64,000 nucleotides of DNA from Typhlomys cinereus. Taxonomy: Eukaryota; Chordata; Mammalia; Rodentia; Platacanthomyidae. The notes under the pieces were generated by a model. It did no database searches and was not told where the DNA came from. It saw only the letters and a program-made list of their open reading frames with translations. Made by a program: the position numbers and the translations under genes. Below are positions 21,539-32,699 of the stretch, in pieces. The stretch's first letter is position 1. Every line of letters starts with the position of its first letter. Location of the stretch: positions 992,001 through 1,056,000 of the forward strand of contig JALPQD010000358.1 of NCBI GenBank assembly GCA_023101885.1, read 5' to 3'.

Positions 21539-23507
21539 TTGGGTCCTCCTCTCCGATGACATATAAGGACCCAGTGGCATTTCCATAAGCCCTTTCTCTT
21601 GTTCCCCTTAAGCACAAGATCACTACTATGGCTGTCAATCCCTTGCCTCCAGGGGTCTCGGTGCCCTTAACAGATGCTAGACTTTATGAGGGCAACAGTG
21701 CGCTGGACATTGCGCAGGGCATGCAAAGTCCCATTAGGATTGCTTTGGCCCCAACTATTGTTGAGAATCTTGCAAATCGTTGCTCCTCCCATCCTTTTGC
21801 TCTTACAATCTTACCGCCTCCTCTTCCGCAAATGTCCCTGAGCTCCAGGATGGGGAGAGATTAGGCTGTCCTAGTTCTATGTGATTGATATAGTCTCTGA
21901 AGTTCTGGATTGTGGTTTGTTGATTTTCTTTTGCAGTTTTGCTGCTCCTGCAATTCCCTTCACTCCATTCTGCTGGGCACTGTATGTCACCCCTTGCAGA
22001 CCTTGATGGAGGCCTATTTTCTCTGCTGTAACATGGTCTCCTCTCTCCTTGTTTCTGGTGTGGCCCTCCTAACCCATCTCTCTTGTTCATAATCCTTGCA
22101 ATTACTGTGTTTCATAGGTTTACTTTTGAGTGTCTCAATGTGGGCTGGGTGAATTTGGTACTAGGAGCCACCTATTAGGGAGTACATACGGCGCTTAATT
22201 TTCTGGGTTTGGGATACTTCACTTAATATAATTCTTTCTAATGACATCCATTTCCCAGCAAATTCCAGTAATTCATCATTTTTGATGGCTGAGTAGTACT
22301 CCATTGTATAGATGTACCACCGTTTCCTTATCCACTCGTCAACTGTTGGACATTTAGGTTGATTCCATGACTTTGCTATTGTAAACAGTGCTGCTATGAA
22401 CATGGTCGAGCTTGTGCTATCGAGGCGAACCTCTGCTGCATGGGGGGTTATTCCCAAAAGTGGGATAGCAGGGTCATATGGCATTTCAATCTTTAATTTC
22501 TTTAAGAATCTCCAGACGGCTCGCCAGAGTGGCTGTATGAGCCTGCATTCCCACCAACAATGTAGGAGAGTTCCCCTCTCTCCACATCCTCTCCAGCATT
22601 TGTCGTTGTTTGTATTGTGGATTTTTGCCATCCTGACCGGGGTGAGATGATATCTCAGGGAAGTTTTGATTTGCATTTCCCTGATGGCGAAGGAAGTGGA
22701 GCATTTTTTAAGATAATTGTTAGACATTTTAATTTCATCCCTGGTAAAGTTTCTTTGAAGTTCCAGGGCCCATTTTTTAATTGGGCCAGTGTTTTCCTTG
22801 GAGTTTAATTTTCTAAGTTCTTTGTGCACTCTGGACAGTAGAGCTCTGTCAGATATGTGGTTAGTGAAGATTTTCTCCCATTCTGTGGGTTGCCTTTGAG
22901 CTCGTGTGACAATCTCTTTATCTGAACAGAAGCTCTTTAATTTCACAAGATCCCAACTGTTGAGAGTTGGTAGCAGTGATTGTGCCATTGGATGTCTGTT
23001 TAGGAAGTGTTGGTCTAGCCCAATCAGCTCGAGGGAGTTCCCTATCCTTTCAACTATGGTTTTTATAGTCTCTGGCCTGATATCAAGGTCCTTGATCCAT
23101 TTGGAATTAAGTCTTGTACATGGTGACAAGTACGGGTCCAGCTTTAATCTTCTGCATGTGGAGATCCAGTTTTGCCAGCACCATTTGTTGAAGATGCTGT
23201 TCTTTTTCCATTGGATTCTTTGGGCCCCTTTGTCAAAGACCAAATGGCTGTAACTTTGTGGGCTTATATCTGGGTCTTCAATCCTTATCCATTGATCTGT
23301 GTGTCTATTTTGGAGCCAGTACCAGGCTGTCTTTATAACTATGGATTTGTAGTATAGACTTAGGTTTGGTATGGTAATACCTCCAGCTGTAGGTACTTTT
23401 GTTACTCAGCTTTTGTTACTCAGGATTGTTTTTGCTATCCTGGGTCTTTTGTGTCTCCATATGAACTTTGAGATTATTTGGTCAACTTCTTTGAAGAATT
23501 GCTTTGT
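21539..23507 (-). mobile_element. Nested L1 segment lacking its 3' terminus, with 9-bp direct repeats
   Basis: The host L1 3' UTR breaks after GCAGCCCTA at 21530-21538 and resumes with GCAGCCCTA at 23508-23516. Between them is a younger L1 segment starting inside its own 3' UTR (CTCCTCTCCGATGACATATA), so the terminal polypurine block and poly(A) are absent. It extends into ORF2 and is 5'-truncated. Confidence 0.85.
22161..23243 (-). CDS. L1 ORF2 protein C-terminal segment (360 codons open, truncated element)
   Basis: The longest open frame in the window. It encodes the C-terminal part of L1 ORF2p after the RT core: [20 protein letters not shown], the WEKIFTNHISDRALLSRVHKEL region, the cysteine motif CWRGCGERGTLLHCWWEC (C-x3-C-x7-H-x4-C), then MPYDPAIPLLGI and YIYTMEYYSAIKNDELLEFA up to the end. 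Endonuclease and RT are missing because the element is 5'-truncated, so no active protein is expected. The open frame shows this is a comparatively young insertion. No promoter was seen. Confidence 0.85.
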   Translation of the reverse strand: MVFDKGAQRIQWKKNSIFNKWCWQNWISTCRRLKLDPYLSPCTRLNSKWIKDLDIRPETIKTIVERIGNSLELIGLDQHFLNRHPMAQSLLPTLNSWDLVKLKSFCSDKEIVTRAQRQPTEWEKIFTNHISDRALLSRVHKELRKLNSKENTGPIKKWALELQRNFTRDEIKMSNNYLKKCSTSFAIREMQIKTSLRYHLTPVRMAKIHNTNNDKCWRGCGERGTLLHCWWECRLIQPLWRAVWRFLKKLKIEMPYDPAIPLLGITPHAAEVRLDSTSSTMFIAALFTIAKSWNQPKCPTVDEWIRKRWYIYTMEYYSAIKNDELLEFAGKWMSLERIILSEVSQTQKIKRRMYSLIGGS

Positions 23508-26500
23508 GCAGCCCTAACTTGTATGGAGTATCTTACATATCTTTGATTCTCCCCATCTTTAGGCTCTTACAATCTCACTGCCCCCTCTTCTGCAAATTTT
23601 CCTGAGCTTTAGGATGAGGAGAGATTTGGCTGGTCTGGTTCTAGGTGATTAATGTAGGTTCTCTGATGTTCTAAATTATGGTTTGTTGATGTTTTCAGTT
23701 TTGCTGTTGCTGCACTGCCCTTGGCTCCATCTTGATTGGTATTGGAGATCACCTCCTAGTCAGAGATAAAAGACTGTTTAAATGGAATCTTACTATAAGA
23801 GGAGATTCACAGGTAGATGGAATAGGAGTAGGAAATAGCAGTGAGGGGGTCAGTCTCCCATTTGCAGGATAGTTACCATCTATCTGCCAGACTCTATACC
23901 CTTCCTCACTGGTGAGAACAAACCCCTTCAGTTGCAAGTGACCAGGAAGAAAAGTGAGTGAGCTTAACCAGATGTCTCACTATTTACTTGTAATACTTGA
24001 TGGTGGCCTATTTTCTCTGCTGTAGCATGATCCACTCTCTCCTTATTTCTGGCCCTCCTTCCCCTTCCCTCCTGTTTATAATCTTTGCAATTACTGTAGG
24101 TATTACAGTGATTTATCTTTGAATGTGTCACTAAGTGGGTTTGGTACTAGGATCCACCTATTAGGGAGTACATACAATGTTTAATTTTCTGTGTCTGGAA
24201 TACTTCAATCAATATAATTTCTTCTAATTCCATCTATTTCCTGGCAAATTTCACTAATTCTTCTTTTTTGATTGCTGAGTATTCCATTGTTTAAATGTAC
24301 CACGTTTTCCTTATCCACTCATCAACTGTTGGGCATTTGGGTTGATTCCATGACTTTGCTATTGTAAACAGTGCTGCTATGAATATAGTTGTGCTTGTGT
24401 CATTGAGATGAATTTTTGCTTCATGGGGGATTATTTCCAGAAGTGGAATATCAGGGTCATATGGCATTTAAATCTTTTTTAAAAATTGCCAGACTGATCT
24501 CCAAAGTGTTTGTATAAGCCTACATTCCCACTAGCAATGTAGGAGAGTTCCCTTCTCTCCACATCCTCTCCAGCATTTGGTGTTGTTTGTATTTGTGGAG
24601 TTTTGCCATTCTGATTGGGGCAACACGATATCTTAGGGTAGTTTTGATTTGCATTTCCCTGATGGCTAAGGATGTAGAGAATTTTTTTAGATATTTGTTA
24701 GACATTTCAATTTCATCTCTGGAAAACTTTCTTTTGAGTTTCCAGGCCCATTTTTTAATTGGGCCATCTATCTCCTTGGTATTCTAAGTTCTTTATGCAC
24801 TCTGGATAATAGAGCTCTATCAGATATGTGGTTATTGAAGATTTTCTCCTATTCTGTGGGTTGCCTTTTTGCTCAGTTTACAATCTCTTTATCCGAACAG
24901 AAGCTCTTTAATGTCATAAGATCCCATTTGTTGAGTGTTGGTTCTAGTGACTGTGTTTTTGGATTTCTCTTTAGGAGCTGTTGGCGTAATCCATTCAGCT
25001 CCAGGGAGTTCCTGATCCTTTCAACTAGGGTTTTTATACCTATGGCCTAATATTGAGGTCCTTGATCCATTTGGCATTAATTTTTGTGCACGGTGACAAG
25101 TATGGGCCCAGTTTTAATCTGCATGTGGACATCCAGTTTTGCCAGCAGCATTTGTTGAAGATGCTGTTCTTTTTCTATTGGATTTTTGGGCCCCTTTGTC
25201 AAAGATCAAATGGCTGTATTGTATGGGCTTATATTTGGGTCTTCAACCATTATCCATTGATGTATGTGTCTATTTTGGAACCAGTACCAGGCTGTTTTTG
25301 TTATTATGGATTTGAGTGTAGATTAAGGTTTGGTATGGTGATACCTCCAGCAGTGTTTTTGTTACTCAGGATTGTTTTTGCTATCCTGGGTCTTTTGTGC
25401 TTCCATATGAATTTTGAGATTGTTTGGTCAATTTCTTTAAAGAATTTTTTGGGGATTTTGATTGGTATAGCATTGAATCTGTATATTGCTTTTGGTAGGA
25501 TGGTCATTTTTATGATGTTGATTCTGGAAATCCAGGAGCATGGGAGGTCTTTTCACCTTCTGGTGTCGTCTGTAATTTCTTTCTTCAGGGTTTTAAAGGT
25601 TTTTTTTTTCATTGTAAAGGTGTCTCATTTCCTTGGTTAGATTTATATCAAAAAGATCGGCCTATAGTTTTCTTTTTTAATTGTACCTTTATTAGGTTTT
25701 GGGATTAAGATGATATTAGCTTCATAGAAAGAATTTAGCAATGTTCCTTCCTTCTCAACTTGATGGAACAGTTTAAGTAGTATTGGTGTTATTTGTTCCT
25801 TAAATGTCTGGTAGATCTCTGTGCTGAATCCATCTGGTCCAGGACATTTTTTGGTGGGAAGATTAGAGATTACTTCATCAATTTCCTCATATGTTATAGG
25901 ACTATTTAAATAATTCAAAACTTCCTGATTCAATTTAGGTAAGTTGTGCTTACTTAGGAGTTTATCTATTTCTTTTGTGTTATCAAATTTCATGGAGTAT
26001 AAGTTTTTGAAATACAACCATATAATTCTCTGAATTTCTTGAGTATCAATTGTGATAACTTCATTTTCATTTCTAATTTTGTTAATTTGGGTTTTCTGTC
26101 TCTTGTTTTTGGTTAATTTAGCTAGAGGTGTATCAATCTTATTGATTTTTTTTCAAAGAACCAGCTTTTTGACTGGTTGATTCTCTATCATTTTCCTTAT
26201 CTCAATTTCGGATATTTCTCCCCTGATTTCGCTAATCTCTTCTCTTCTACCGCTTTTGGAATTGGACTGCTCTTGTTTCTCCAAAGCTTTAAGCTGCATT
26301 GTTAAGTTATTTATTTGTGACGTTTCTATTTTTTTGATGTAGGCATTAAGGGCTATAAATTTACCTCTTAGGACAGCTTTCATTGTGTCCCTGAGATTTT
26401 GATATGTTGTATTTTCATTATCATTTTCTTCTAGGAAATCTTGAATTTCCTTTGATTTCTTCCTGAACCCAATTCTCATTCAGCATCATAGTGTTAAGTT

Positions 26501-28889
26501 TCCAGGAGTTAGTGTATTTTCTGCTGTTTGTTGTGTTGTGGATGTCAAGCTTTAGACCATGGTGGTCTGATAGGGTACAGACTAGTATTTCAACTTTCCT
26601 CTATATGTGGAGATTTATTTTGTGGCCCAATGCGGTCTGTTTTGGAGAAAGTTCCATGTGCTGCTGAAAAAAAGGTGTATTTTTTGGTATGTGGATGGAA
26701 AGTTTGATAGAGATCTGTAAGGTCCATTTCAGTGAGGGTTTGATTAAATTCCAATGTGTCTCTGTTAAGTTTTTGACCTGTTGATCTATCCCACGTTATG
26801 AAGGCAGTATTAAAATTCCCCAAAATTATCATTTTGGGGTTGATTTCTTGCTTTAGATTTTGTAATATTTGCCTAATAAATATGGAGAAGCCCATATTAA
26901 GTGCATATTATGTTCAGTATTGTGAAGTCTTCCTGGTGAGTTGTATCTGTGACTAAAATGTAGTATCCTTCTTTGTCTCTTATGATTTGGGATTAATATG
27001 ATATTAGCTTCATAGAAAGAATTTGGCAGTGTTCCTTTCTTTGCAATTTGATGGAACAGTTTAAGGAGTATTTTGGCTTGAAATCCAGTTTATCAGATAG
27101 CATAATTGCTACCCTTGATTGCCTGGTTCCATTCGCTTGAAGAATTTTTGAACAGCCTTTTATTTTTAGAATGTGCCTGTCTTTTGTGTTGAGATGTGTT
27201 TCCAGATATATGGGTTGTGATTTCTAATCCAAGTTTGTAATTCGTGTCTTTTATTGGTTAGTTAATTCCGTTGACATTTAGTGTTATAATGGGGAAATTA
27301 CTTTTAATTCCTGACACTTTTTATGTTTAGTGGCTTTCATAAGTGTATTATTTGGCCTTTAGGTTTTGGTGGTATTATACTTTCCTTCTGGACTCCTGGA
27401 TATGCTTGTTCTTTTCTTCAAGTACAAGTATCTTCTCTAACATTTTTTGAAGGCCTGGATTGGTAGACATGTAAGCCTTCAAGTTGTCTTTGTGCTGGAA
27501 AATTTTTCTTTCACTCCTGATCATGACAGATAGTTCTTCTGGGTGTATCAGCCTTGGATGACATTTGTGTTCTTTCAATACTTGAAGTACGTCTCTCCAA
27601 GCTCTTCTTGCTTTTACTGTTTCCATTGAAAAATCATTTGTTATTTTAATAGGTTTACCTTTAAAAGTGGATTGGTCTTTTTTTTCCCTTGAAACTCTCA
27701 GCACTGTTTCTTTGTCTTTTATGTGTAGTGTTTTGACTATTATTTGCTATGGCAAGTTTCTATTTTGGTCATATCTGTTTGGGGTGCGGAATGCCTCTTG
27801 TGTTATGATGGGCCTCTTTATTTGAAGAAAGTTTTCCTTTATGATAATTTGAAAAATTTCCTCAGGTGTCATATTTTAGGATTCTTGTTATGATATTCCA
27901 TGAATGCTCATGTTAGGCTTCTTCAAGGTGTCCCATAATTCTTGGATATTCCTCTCAAGTATTTTTTTGGCTTTAACAACCTCTTCCATTGAGCTGATTA
28001 GTTCTTCTACTTTGTCTTCATGATCTGATATTTTATTTTCTGCTTCATTAGTTCTGCTGATAAGATTCTTTTGAGTTCTGGGTTGAAGATAACTTGTCTT
28101 TTAGTTCAATTTTAAACTGTGCTTGAGATTGTTTTAACTGCTCTTTGCCTGTTTTTGTTTCTTCACCTGTTTTTCTCATCTCATCCAACTGCCTGTTGTG
28201 TTCCTGTTCCAAGTGGTTGATGCGGTTAAACTCTTCCCAGATTTCTTCTTTCATAGCATTGATCATGGTAAAGATTAGGCTTTGAAAATCATTACCTTGG
28301 GTGTGACTTTCTTGGCTATTTTTTGTGAGTTTGTTCTGATTGGTTTTTGTTTCTCATGGATTTGTACTGCGAATTATACATTGTTGTTTTATCTCGTAAG
28401 ACCTTCTTTCAGTTTCTGTGTGTTTTTGACTAAACTGAATTAGATGGTATTACTACTTTTGGTAAAACTACTAGTGTTTTCCTTGGAGTTGGGTATGCTT
28501 TTCTGGTATTATTGTTATTTCCTAGATGAGGCTATTAGACTGTTAATACATCAATTAAGTCAGGTTTAGTAGACAGGAAGTGAAGATTAGTATGGTAGTG
28601 CACTTTTTTTGGATTACTACCTTAGTGATATGTGAGGATGAATGATATAATCCCTGAAGTTATATGCATTTTGGAGTGGCTATATGGAAAAGTTAAACTA
28701 CAGTGTGTAATAATTGAAAGGAACAAGATGGTAAAAAGGGTTTACTTATCTTTGAGCTGGATGTGAAGATTCTCTCCCATGTGACAGGATGATTTTAGAG
28801 GACTTCAGATGTATGGTGTTTTTTTCCCCCTAGAGCTTTTCTTGGGTTTTTCTTTGGACTTTGTTGAATTCTGAGGAGTAGGGAGTCTG

Positions 28890-29100
28890 CCCTAGTCAGG
28901 GACCTGGGCAAAAAGGGCCGATGCGTCTAGTTGTCGAGCAGATCACCTGGAACCTGGGGTGTCGCCTAGGGGCCTTCCCCAGCGCCAGAGCAGTTTGGCT
29001 GCCACTCAGTCTGGCTGGTGACCTTGGGCCTGGGGCATGGTCTAGGGGCCTTATCTGAGGAGGAGGGGGTCCGCCCTGGTCTGTGTCCCAGGCAAAATGG
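28890..29100 (-). promoter_or_regulatory. L1 5' UTR (GC-rich, monomer-like)
   Basis: A GC-rich block contrasts with the AT-rich L1 body. On the minus strand it starts GCCTGGGACACAGACCAGGG and contains two related stretches around CCCCTAGACCATGCCCCAGG and CCCCTAGGCGACACCCCAGG. It sits directly upstream of L1 5' UTR text shared with the + strand L1 at 61926 (CAGAATTCAACA, then a TCCAAAGAAAA block). Promoter role is by analogy to rodent L1 5' UTRs. Confidence 0.6.
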
Positions 29101-29112
29101 TAGATTATACTT

Positions 29113-29338
29113 TTTAAAATTTTATTTATTTGTTTATTTATGTATTTACTTAGTGTGTGTGTGTGTGTGTGTGTGTGTGAGGGCACTGTGTGTCCCTATG
29201 AAGGATCAAGGATAACTTTGGCAGTCATCCTGGATTGCTACAGTTTTCTCCTGACATTTTTACTTGGGACCTGTGATCCGAACACAGGACTTTCTGCTAG
29301 TGAGGCAGAGTCTTAACCTCTGAACCATCACTCCAGCT
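29113..29338 (-). mobile_element. B2-type SINE, antisense, older type
   Basis: TTTATTTATTTGTTTATTTA tail and (GT)n, body GGGCACTGTGTGTCCCTATG, reversed head CTTAACCTCTGAACCATCAC ending CTCCAGC. It abuts the 5' end of the large L1. Confidence 0.8.
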
Positions 29339-29566
29339 GCATAAATTATCTTATAGTAGCAAGCAACAACACTTTTTAGCAATGGGGTTTTGGGGTTAGT
29401 CTCTAGGTTCAGTCTGACAGTCATGTAGCCCATTGTTGAGTTTTTTTCAAAGTATATGGCTAACTTCAAGATCTGCTTATGTTTTCAGTTCATCCATAGT
29501 TGCTGGTCACAACTCAGCAGGTTGAAAATGGAAGACTATTTGAGAATTGTGACTTCTCAGTCTTAC

Positions 29567-29731
29567 CAAGATCCTCCTTCCTGAGCTCATAGTGATTCTC
29601 AAACTTTTCTTTGCTCTCTTCCAGCTTCTTCCTCTTCATCCTTTTGTACCTCCAAATTTTCTTGCTCATGAAGACAGGACATTTTCCGTGAAGGTCTTTG
29701 TGCTGCTGTACTATGTAATTATCAATAGTTT
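29567..29731 (-). other. Candidate exon of an unidentified gene (or relic), 165 nt, phase 1-1
   Basis: On the minus strand a strong acceptor (TTTGTTTTTTTTTTAATCACAG) leads into a 165-nt open segment that ends CTTG before a GTAAGA donor. It starts and ends in phase 1, so it could be skipped or included without a frameshift. The translation is very charged: TIDNYIVQQHKDLHGKCPVF, MSKKIWRYKRMKRKKLEESK and EKFENHYELRKEDLG, predicted basic and helical at the end. It is not L1, SINE or ERV sequence that I recognise, and it lies between a SINE and an old L1 inside the last ADAM intron. I do not recognise the protein. It could be an exon of a nested antisense gene, a relic of a duplicated gene, or chance. 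Confidence 0.35.
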
Positions 29732-29799
29732 CTGTGATTAAAAAAAAAACAAACACTTCAAAGCCCCATTTCTTTACACAGTCTACTGTGTAATTTTGG

Positions 29800-30860
29800 C
29801 ATCTTTGTTAAAAACCAGATAGCTTGTAACAGTATAGGTTGATATCTGGGTCTTCTGTTCTATTCCATTGATCTAGATAACCTGTTCTTATGCCATTATC
29901 ATTGTGTTTTTATTACCATAGTACAACTTGGAATCAGTTTTGATTGTGCCTTCAGCATGACACTTTTGCTCAGAATTGTTTTGACTATCTAGAGTACTTT
30001 TATGCTTTGATATGAATATGAAGATAGTTTTCCCTATTTCTGTGATTAATAGCCTTGGAACCTTGATTGAATTAAGTTGTTTTTTTTGGTGATTGCAATT
30101 TTTACAAGATTTATTCTTCTAAAACATGAGCATGGATAATCTTTCCATCTTCCTGTGTCTTCAATTTCTCACTTGAGTTTTAAAAATTTTCATTAGAGAG
30201 GAGATCTTTTACCTTCTTCTAAGGTTAGGTTTATTCCAAGATGTATTTTTGAGATAATTCTGAATGAGATTGTTTTCACGATTTCTTTCCCAGATGTTTT
30301 GTTCTTTGTGTACAGAAAATCAATAGATTTAGCCTTTTTTCCACCTAAAGTGTTTGTCAGATATAGCGTTTTCTAGTGGAGAATTCAGTGTCTTTTAGTA
30401 TAAAATCATCACATGGAAATGAGGACAGTTTTGTATTTTGTATCCATTTCATTTCTTTTTTAAACAAACTTAACTGTTTTAGCTAAGACCTCAGATAATA
30501 TATTGAATAAAAATGGAAATAGGAAGCACCATTATCTTGCTCTTGAATTAAGTGAAAATGCTTTGAGTTTTTTCAAAGTAGAGTATTGTTTTATCCTAGT
30601 GGCTTTTATGATGTTGATATATCCCTTCTCTTTGCAAGTTTCTTCAGGGATTTTATCATGAAGGGACTAGATTTTTGTCAAAGACATTTTATGCATCTGT
30701 TGGGATTTCTTAAGTTTCTATATAATGTATAACATTGATTTACGTATGTTGAATAATCCCTGAATATTTAGAATAAAGCCAATATGATCTTTGAGAATAA
30801 TTTATTTGATGTAATCTTGAATTAGAATTGTTAAATATTTCATTGACAGTTTTTGCAAAC
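29800..30860 (-). mobile_element. Old L1 ORF2 fragment, antisense
   Basis: GGTTGATATCTGGGTCTTCT, CTATTCCATTGATCTAGATA and the following text match the mid/late ORF2 region of mammalian L1 in antisense, heavily mutated. Ends approximate. Confidence 0.65.
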
Positions 30861-31580
30861 AACTACAAATACCAATTTATAAATGTACAGCTTGAAGCAA
30901 TTGATGGGTTAGAACTTGGAATAAATAAACAGAACGAAGATTGATCATAATTTACACATGTATTGTTGATTTTCATCTATCATGGAACCAGTCCATTTGT
31001 ATCAAGTATAACTTTCAAAAGTTGCTTTTTAGTCATTTGGACATATAAGGGATATATATACTTCTGGAGCACTATCTTTGGGTATCCTCTTGAATTTTTT
31101 CATCTTCCTTTGTGTCAATAGTAATAAGCTATTTTTACAACAAGTGTGAAAACATAAGAATAAAGCATATCATGTACACATGGACCAAAGCATTTTGAGA
31201 CTGCTTTTAAACTGAAGGCTAAGGAAGTTTACAGTATTTTTTAACTTTCTCCCATTTTCCCCTCCACTAAGTTTTCAGTTATTTAAGTTGCTACTTCGGA
31301 CCTTACTGCTAATAAGCCTGTAATTTTCACATATTACTTATTTTAGTTTTAAAATTTATATTTAGTCATTTTTAGTTTTTTCTAGTTCTTTAAGTTTTAA
31401 AGTATGGTTTTAGCTTATAATGGTGGTAAGAGTCTTGTATAAATATATTTCTTAGAGTGCCTCAATTGTCTGTCTTAATCTGTCTTCCTGAATTATTCAG
31501 GGAATCAGTATTTATGAGGTGTGGCTACTTCTGATTCTTGTATGTTAATGTCAAGTTACTAAATGAACACTTTAAAAGGT
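30861..31580. other. Intron sequence, nothing recognised
   Basis: AT-rich with no open frame, RNA gene or repeat that I can identify. Confidence 0.4.
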
Positions 31581-31587
31581 AAGTATG

Positions 31588-31865
31588 GAGATTGGAGAGA
31601 TGGCTCAGAGGTTAAGACTCTGCCTCAAAAGAAAAAGGGTCCTGAGTTTGGATTCCAGGTCCCATATAAAAATGCCAGGTGGAAATGATGGTGGCCTACA
31701 CTTCTGATCCTGGTAGGTGGAGCCTAGGAATCCCTGAGTAAAGCAAAAAGAAGGTAGAAACTATCCAGGATGATTGCTGAAGTCACCGTAGGTTGTCCAC
31801 AGGGACACACAGTGCCCTCTGATATACACACAAATAAATAAATAGATAAATAAATAAAATATTTA
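31588..31865 (+). mobile_element. B2-type SINE, older type, sense
   Basis: Head GGAGATTGGAGAGATGGCTC and GGTCCTGAGTTTGGATTCCA (B box), body with AGGGACACACAGTGCCCTCT, and an ATAAATAAATAGATAAATAA tail with AATAAA. Confidence 0.83.
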
Positions 31866-32365
31866 ATAAAATGTAGGTATGCAAAAATGTAGGTGTAATA
31901 AAAAATAATTGTTGTAGCCCAGAATACTCAAAAAATGCCAGTATCAAAAATTTGCACTAGATGAATGTCTACATCTGTGTGTGTGGACAGATGTGTATGT
32001 GTGTAATTTAGTGTTTTACTCAATGTAAAACTATAATATAGAATATATAATTACTATGGTTTTTCATTTTATATTATAAATTAAAATAATTTCATGTTTT
32101 AAAGTGTAAATTCCCCAAACACTTGTTTATTGACCTCAATAGGTTCAAAATACATATACACGAATACTTATGATGTTTTGCATTATGAAATTAAGTGTAT
32201 TTGCAGTTGAGAGATATCAGGCAACAGTTTTGGGGGGATTAATTTTCATGTTATCACACTCCCTTCAATTGTCTGTATTTTAACTTACTTAAATTGGAAG
32301 TATATAAGTTGTGAAAGAAATTGAATAACATTGGCATTGTGTTTGTACTTTGATTTCTTTTACAG
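31866..32365. other. Intron sequence before the last ADAM exon, nothing recognised
   Basis: AT-rich; it ends in the TTTCTTTTACAG acceptor. Confidence 0.45.
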
Positions 32366-32382
32366 CAACAGTCTCTAACTAA
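32366..32382 (+). CDS. ADAM-family gene, last coding exon with stop
   Basis: After a TTTCTTTTACAG acceptor the exon supplies two bases to finish an Ala codon, then Thr-Val-Ser-Asn and TAA at 32380-32382. The predicted C-terminus is therefore SPTATVSN. The phase is right for the 77-nt exon 11.3 kb upstream. The intervening intron contains a near full-length L1 plus SINEs. Confidence 0.78.
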
Positions 32383-32540
32383 TGAGAATGCTGATGCCTA
32401 GAGAGAAGGTAATATCAAATAATCATCAGAAACTGGCCTGAAACAAGGAGGAAAAAAAGAAAAGCAATTTCATCCTCATTTCTGTGGAGCTCACTGAGGA
32501 TTTCAAACTATGAAATAAACCATCTGAGCCTAAATCTCCC
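32383..32540 (+). other. ADAM-family gene 3' UTR and poly(A) signal
   Basis: About 130 nt follow the stop before an AATAAA at 32514-32519 (in GAAATAAACC). Cleavage would fall near 32530-32540. The L1 insertion target lies about 150 bp further on, so the gene end is intact. The cleavage site itself is inferred. Confidence 0.6.
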
Positions 32541-32699
32541 ATTTTATGTCCGGTGACTTCATTGATCTTTCCATCCCGATTTCTATCTTACCTGCCTCAG
32601 CTTACATCCAGATTAAGCAGTTAATACCAGCACAGATGAACAAATTATTAAAATGTCAAAACTTGTATAAATTAGTTGTTAAACTGTTATGAAACTTTA

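Larger units (their letters stand above)
21141..29100 (-). mobile_element. Near full-length L1, antisense, carrying a nested L1
   Basis: From low to high coordinate: T-rich antisense tail and 3' UTR (to 21538), a nested L1 (21539-23507), the rest of the 3' UTR (23508-24190), ORF2 C-terminal half (24190-25640), a deletion in the RT region at about 25640, RT N-terminal part (minus 25643-26017), endonuclease (minus 26590-26895), ORF1 (RNA-binding part minus 27375-27704, coiled coil minus 28048-28266) and a GC-rich 5' UTR at 28890-29100. The host is about 6 kb without the insert. Flanks TAGATCATACTT (21129-21140) and TAGATTATACTT (29101-29112) look like its target-site duplication with one mismatch. 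All frames are interrupted. Confidence 0.88.
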
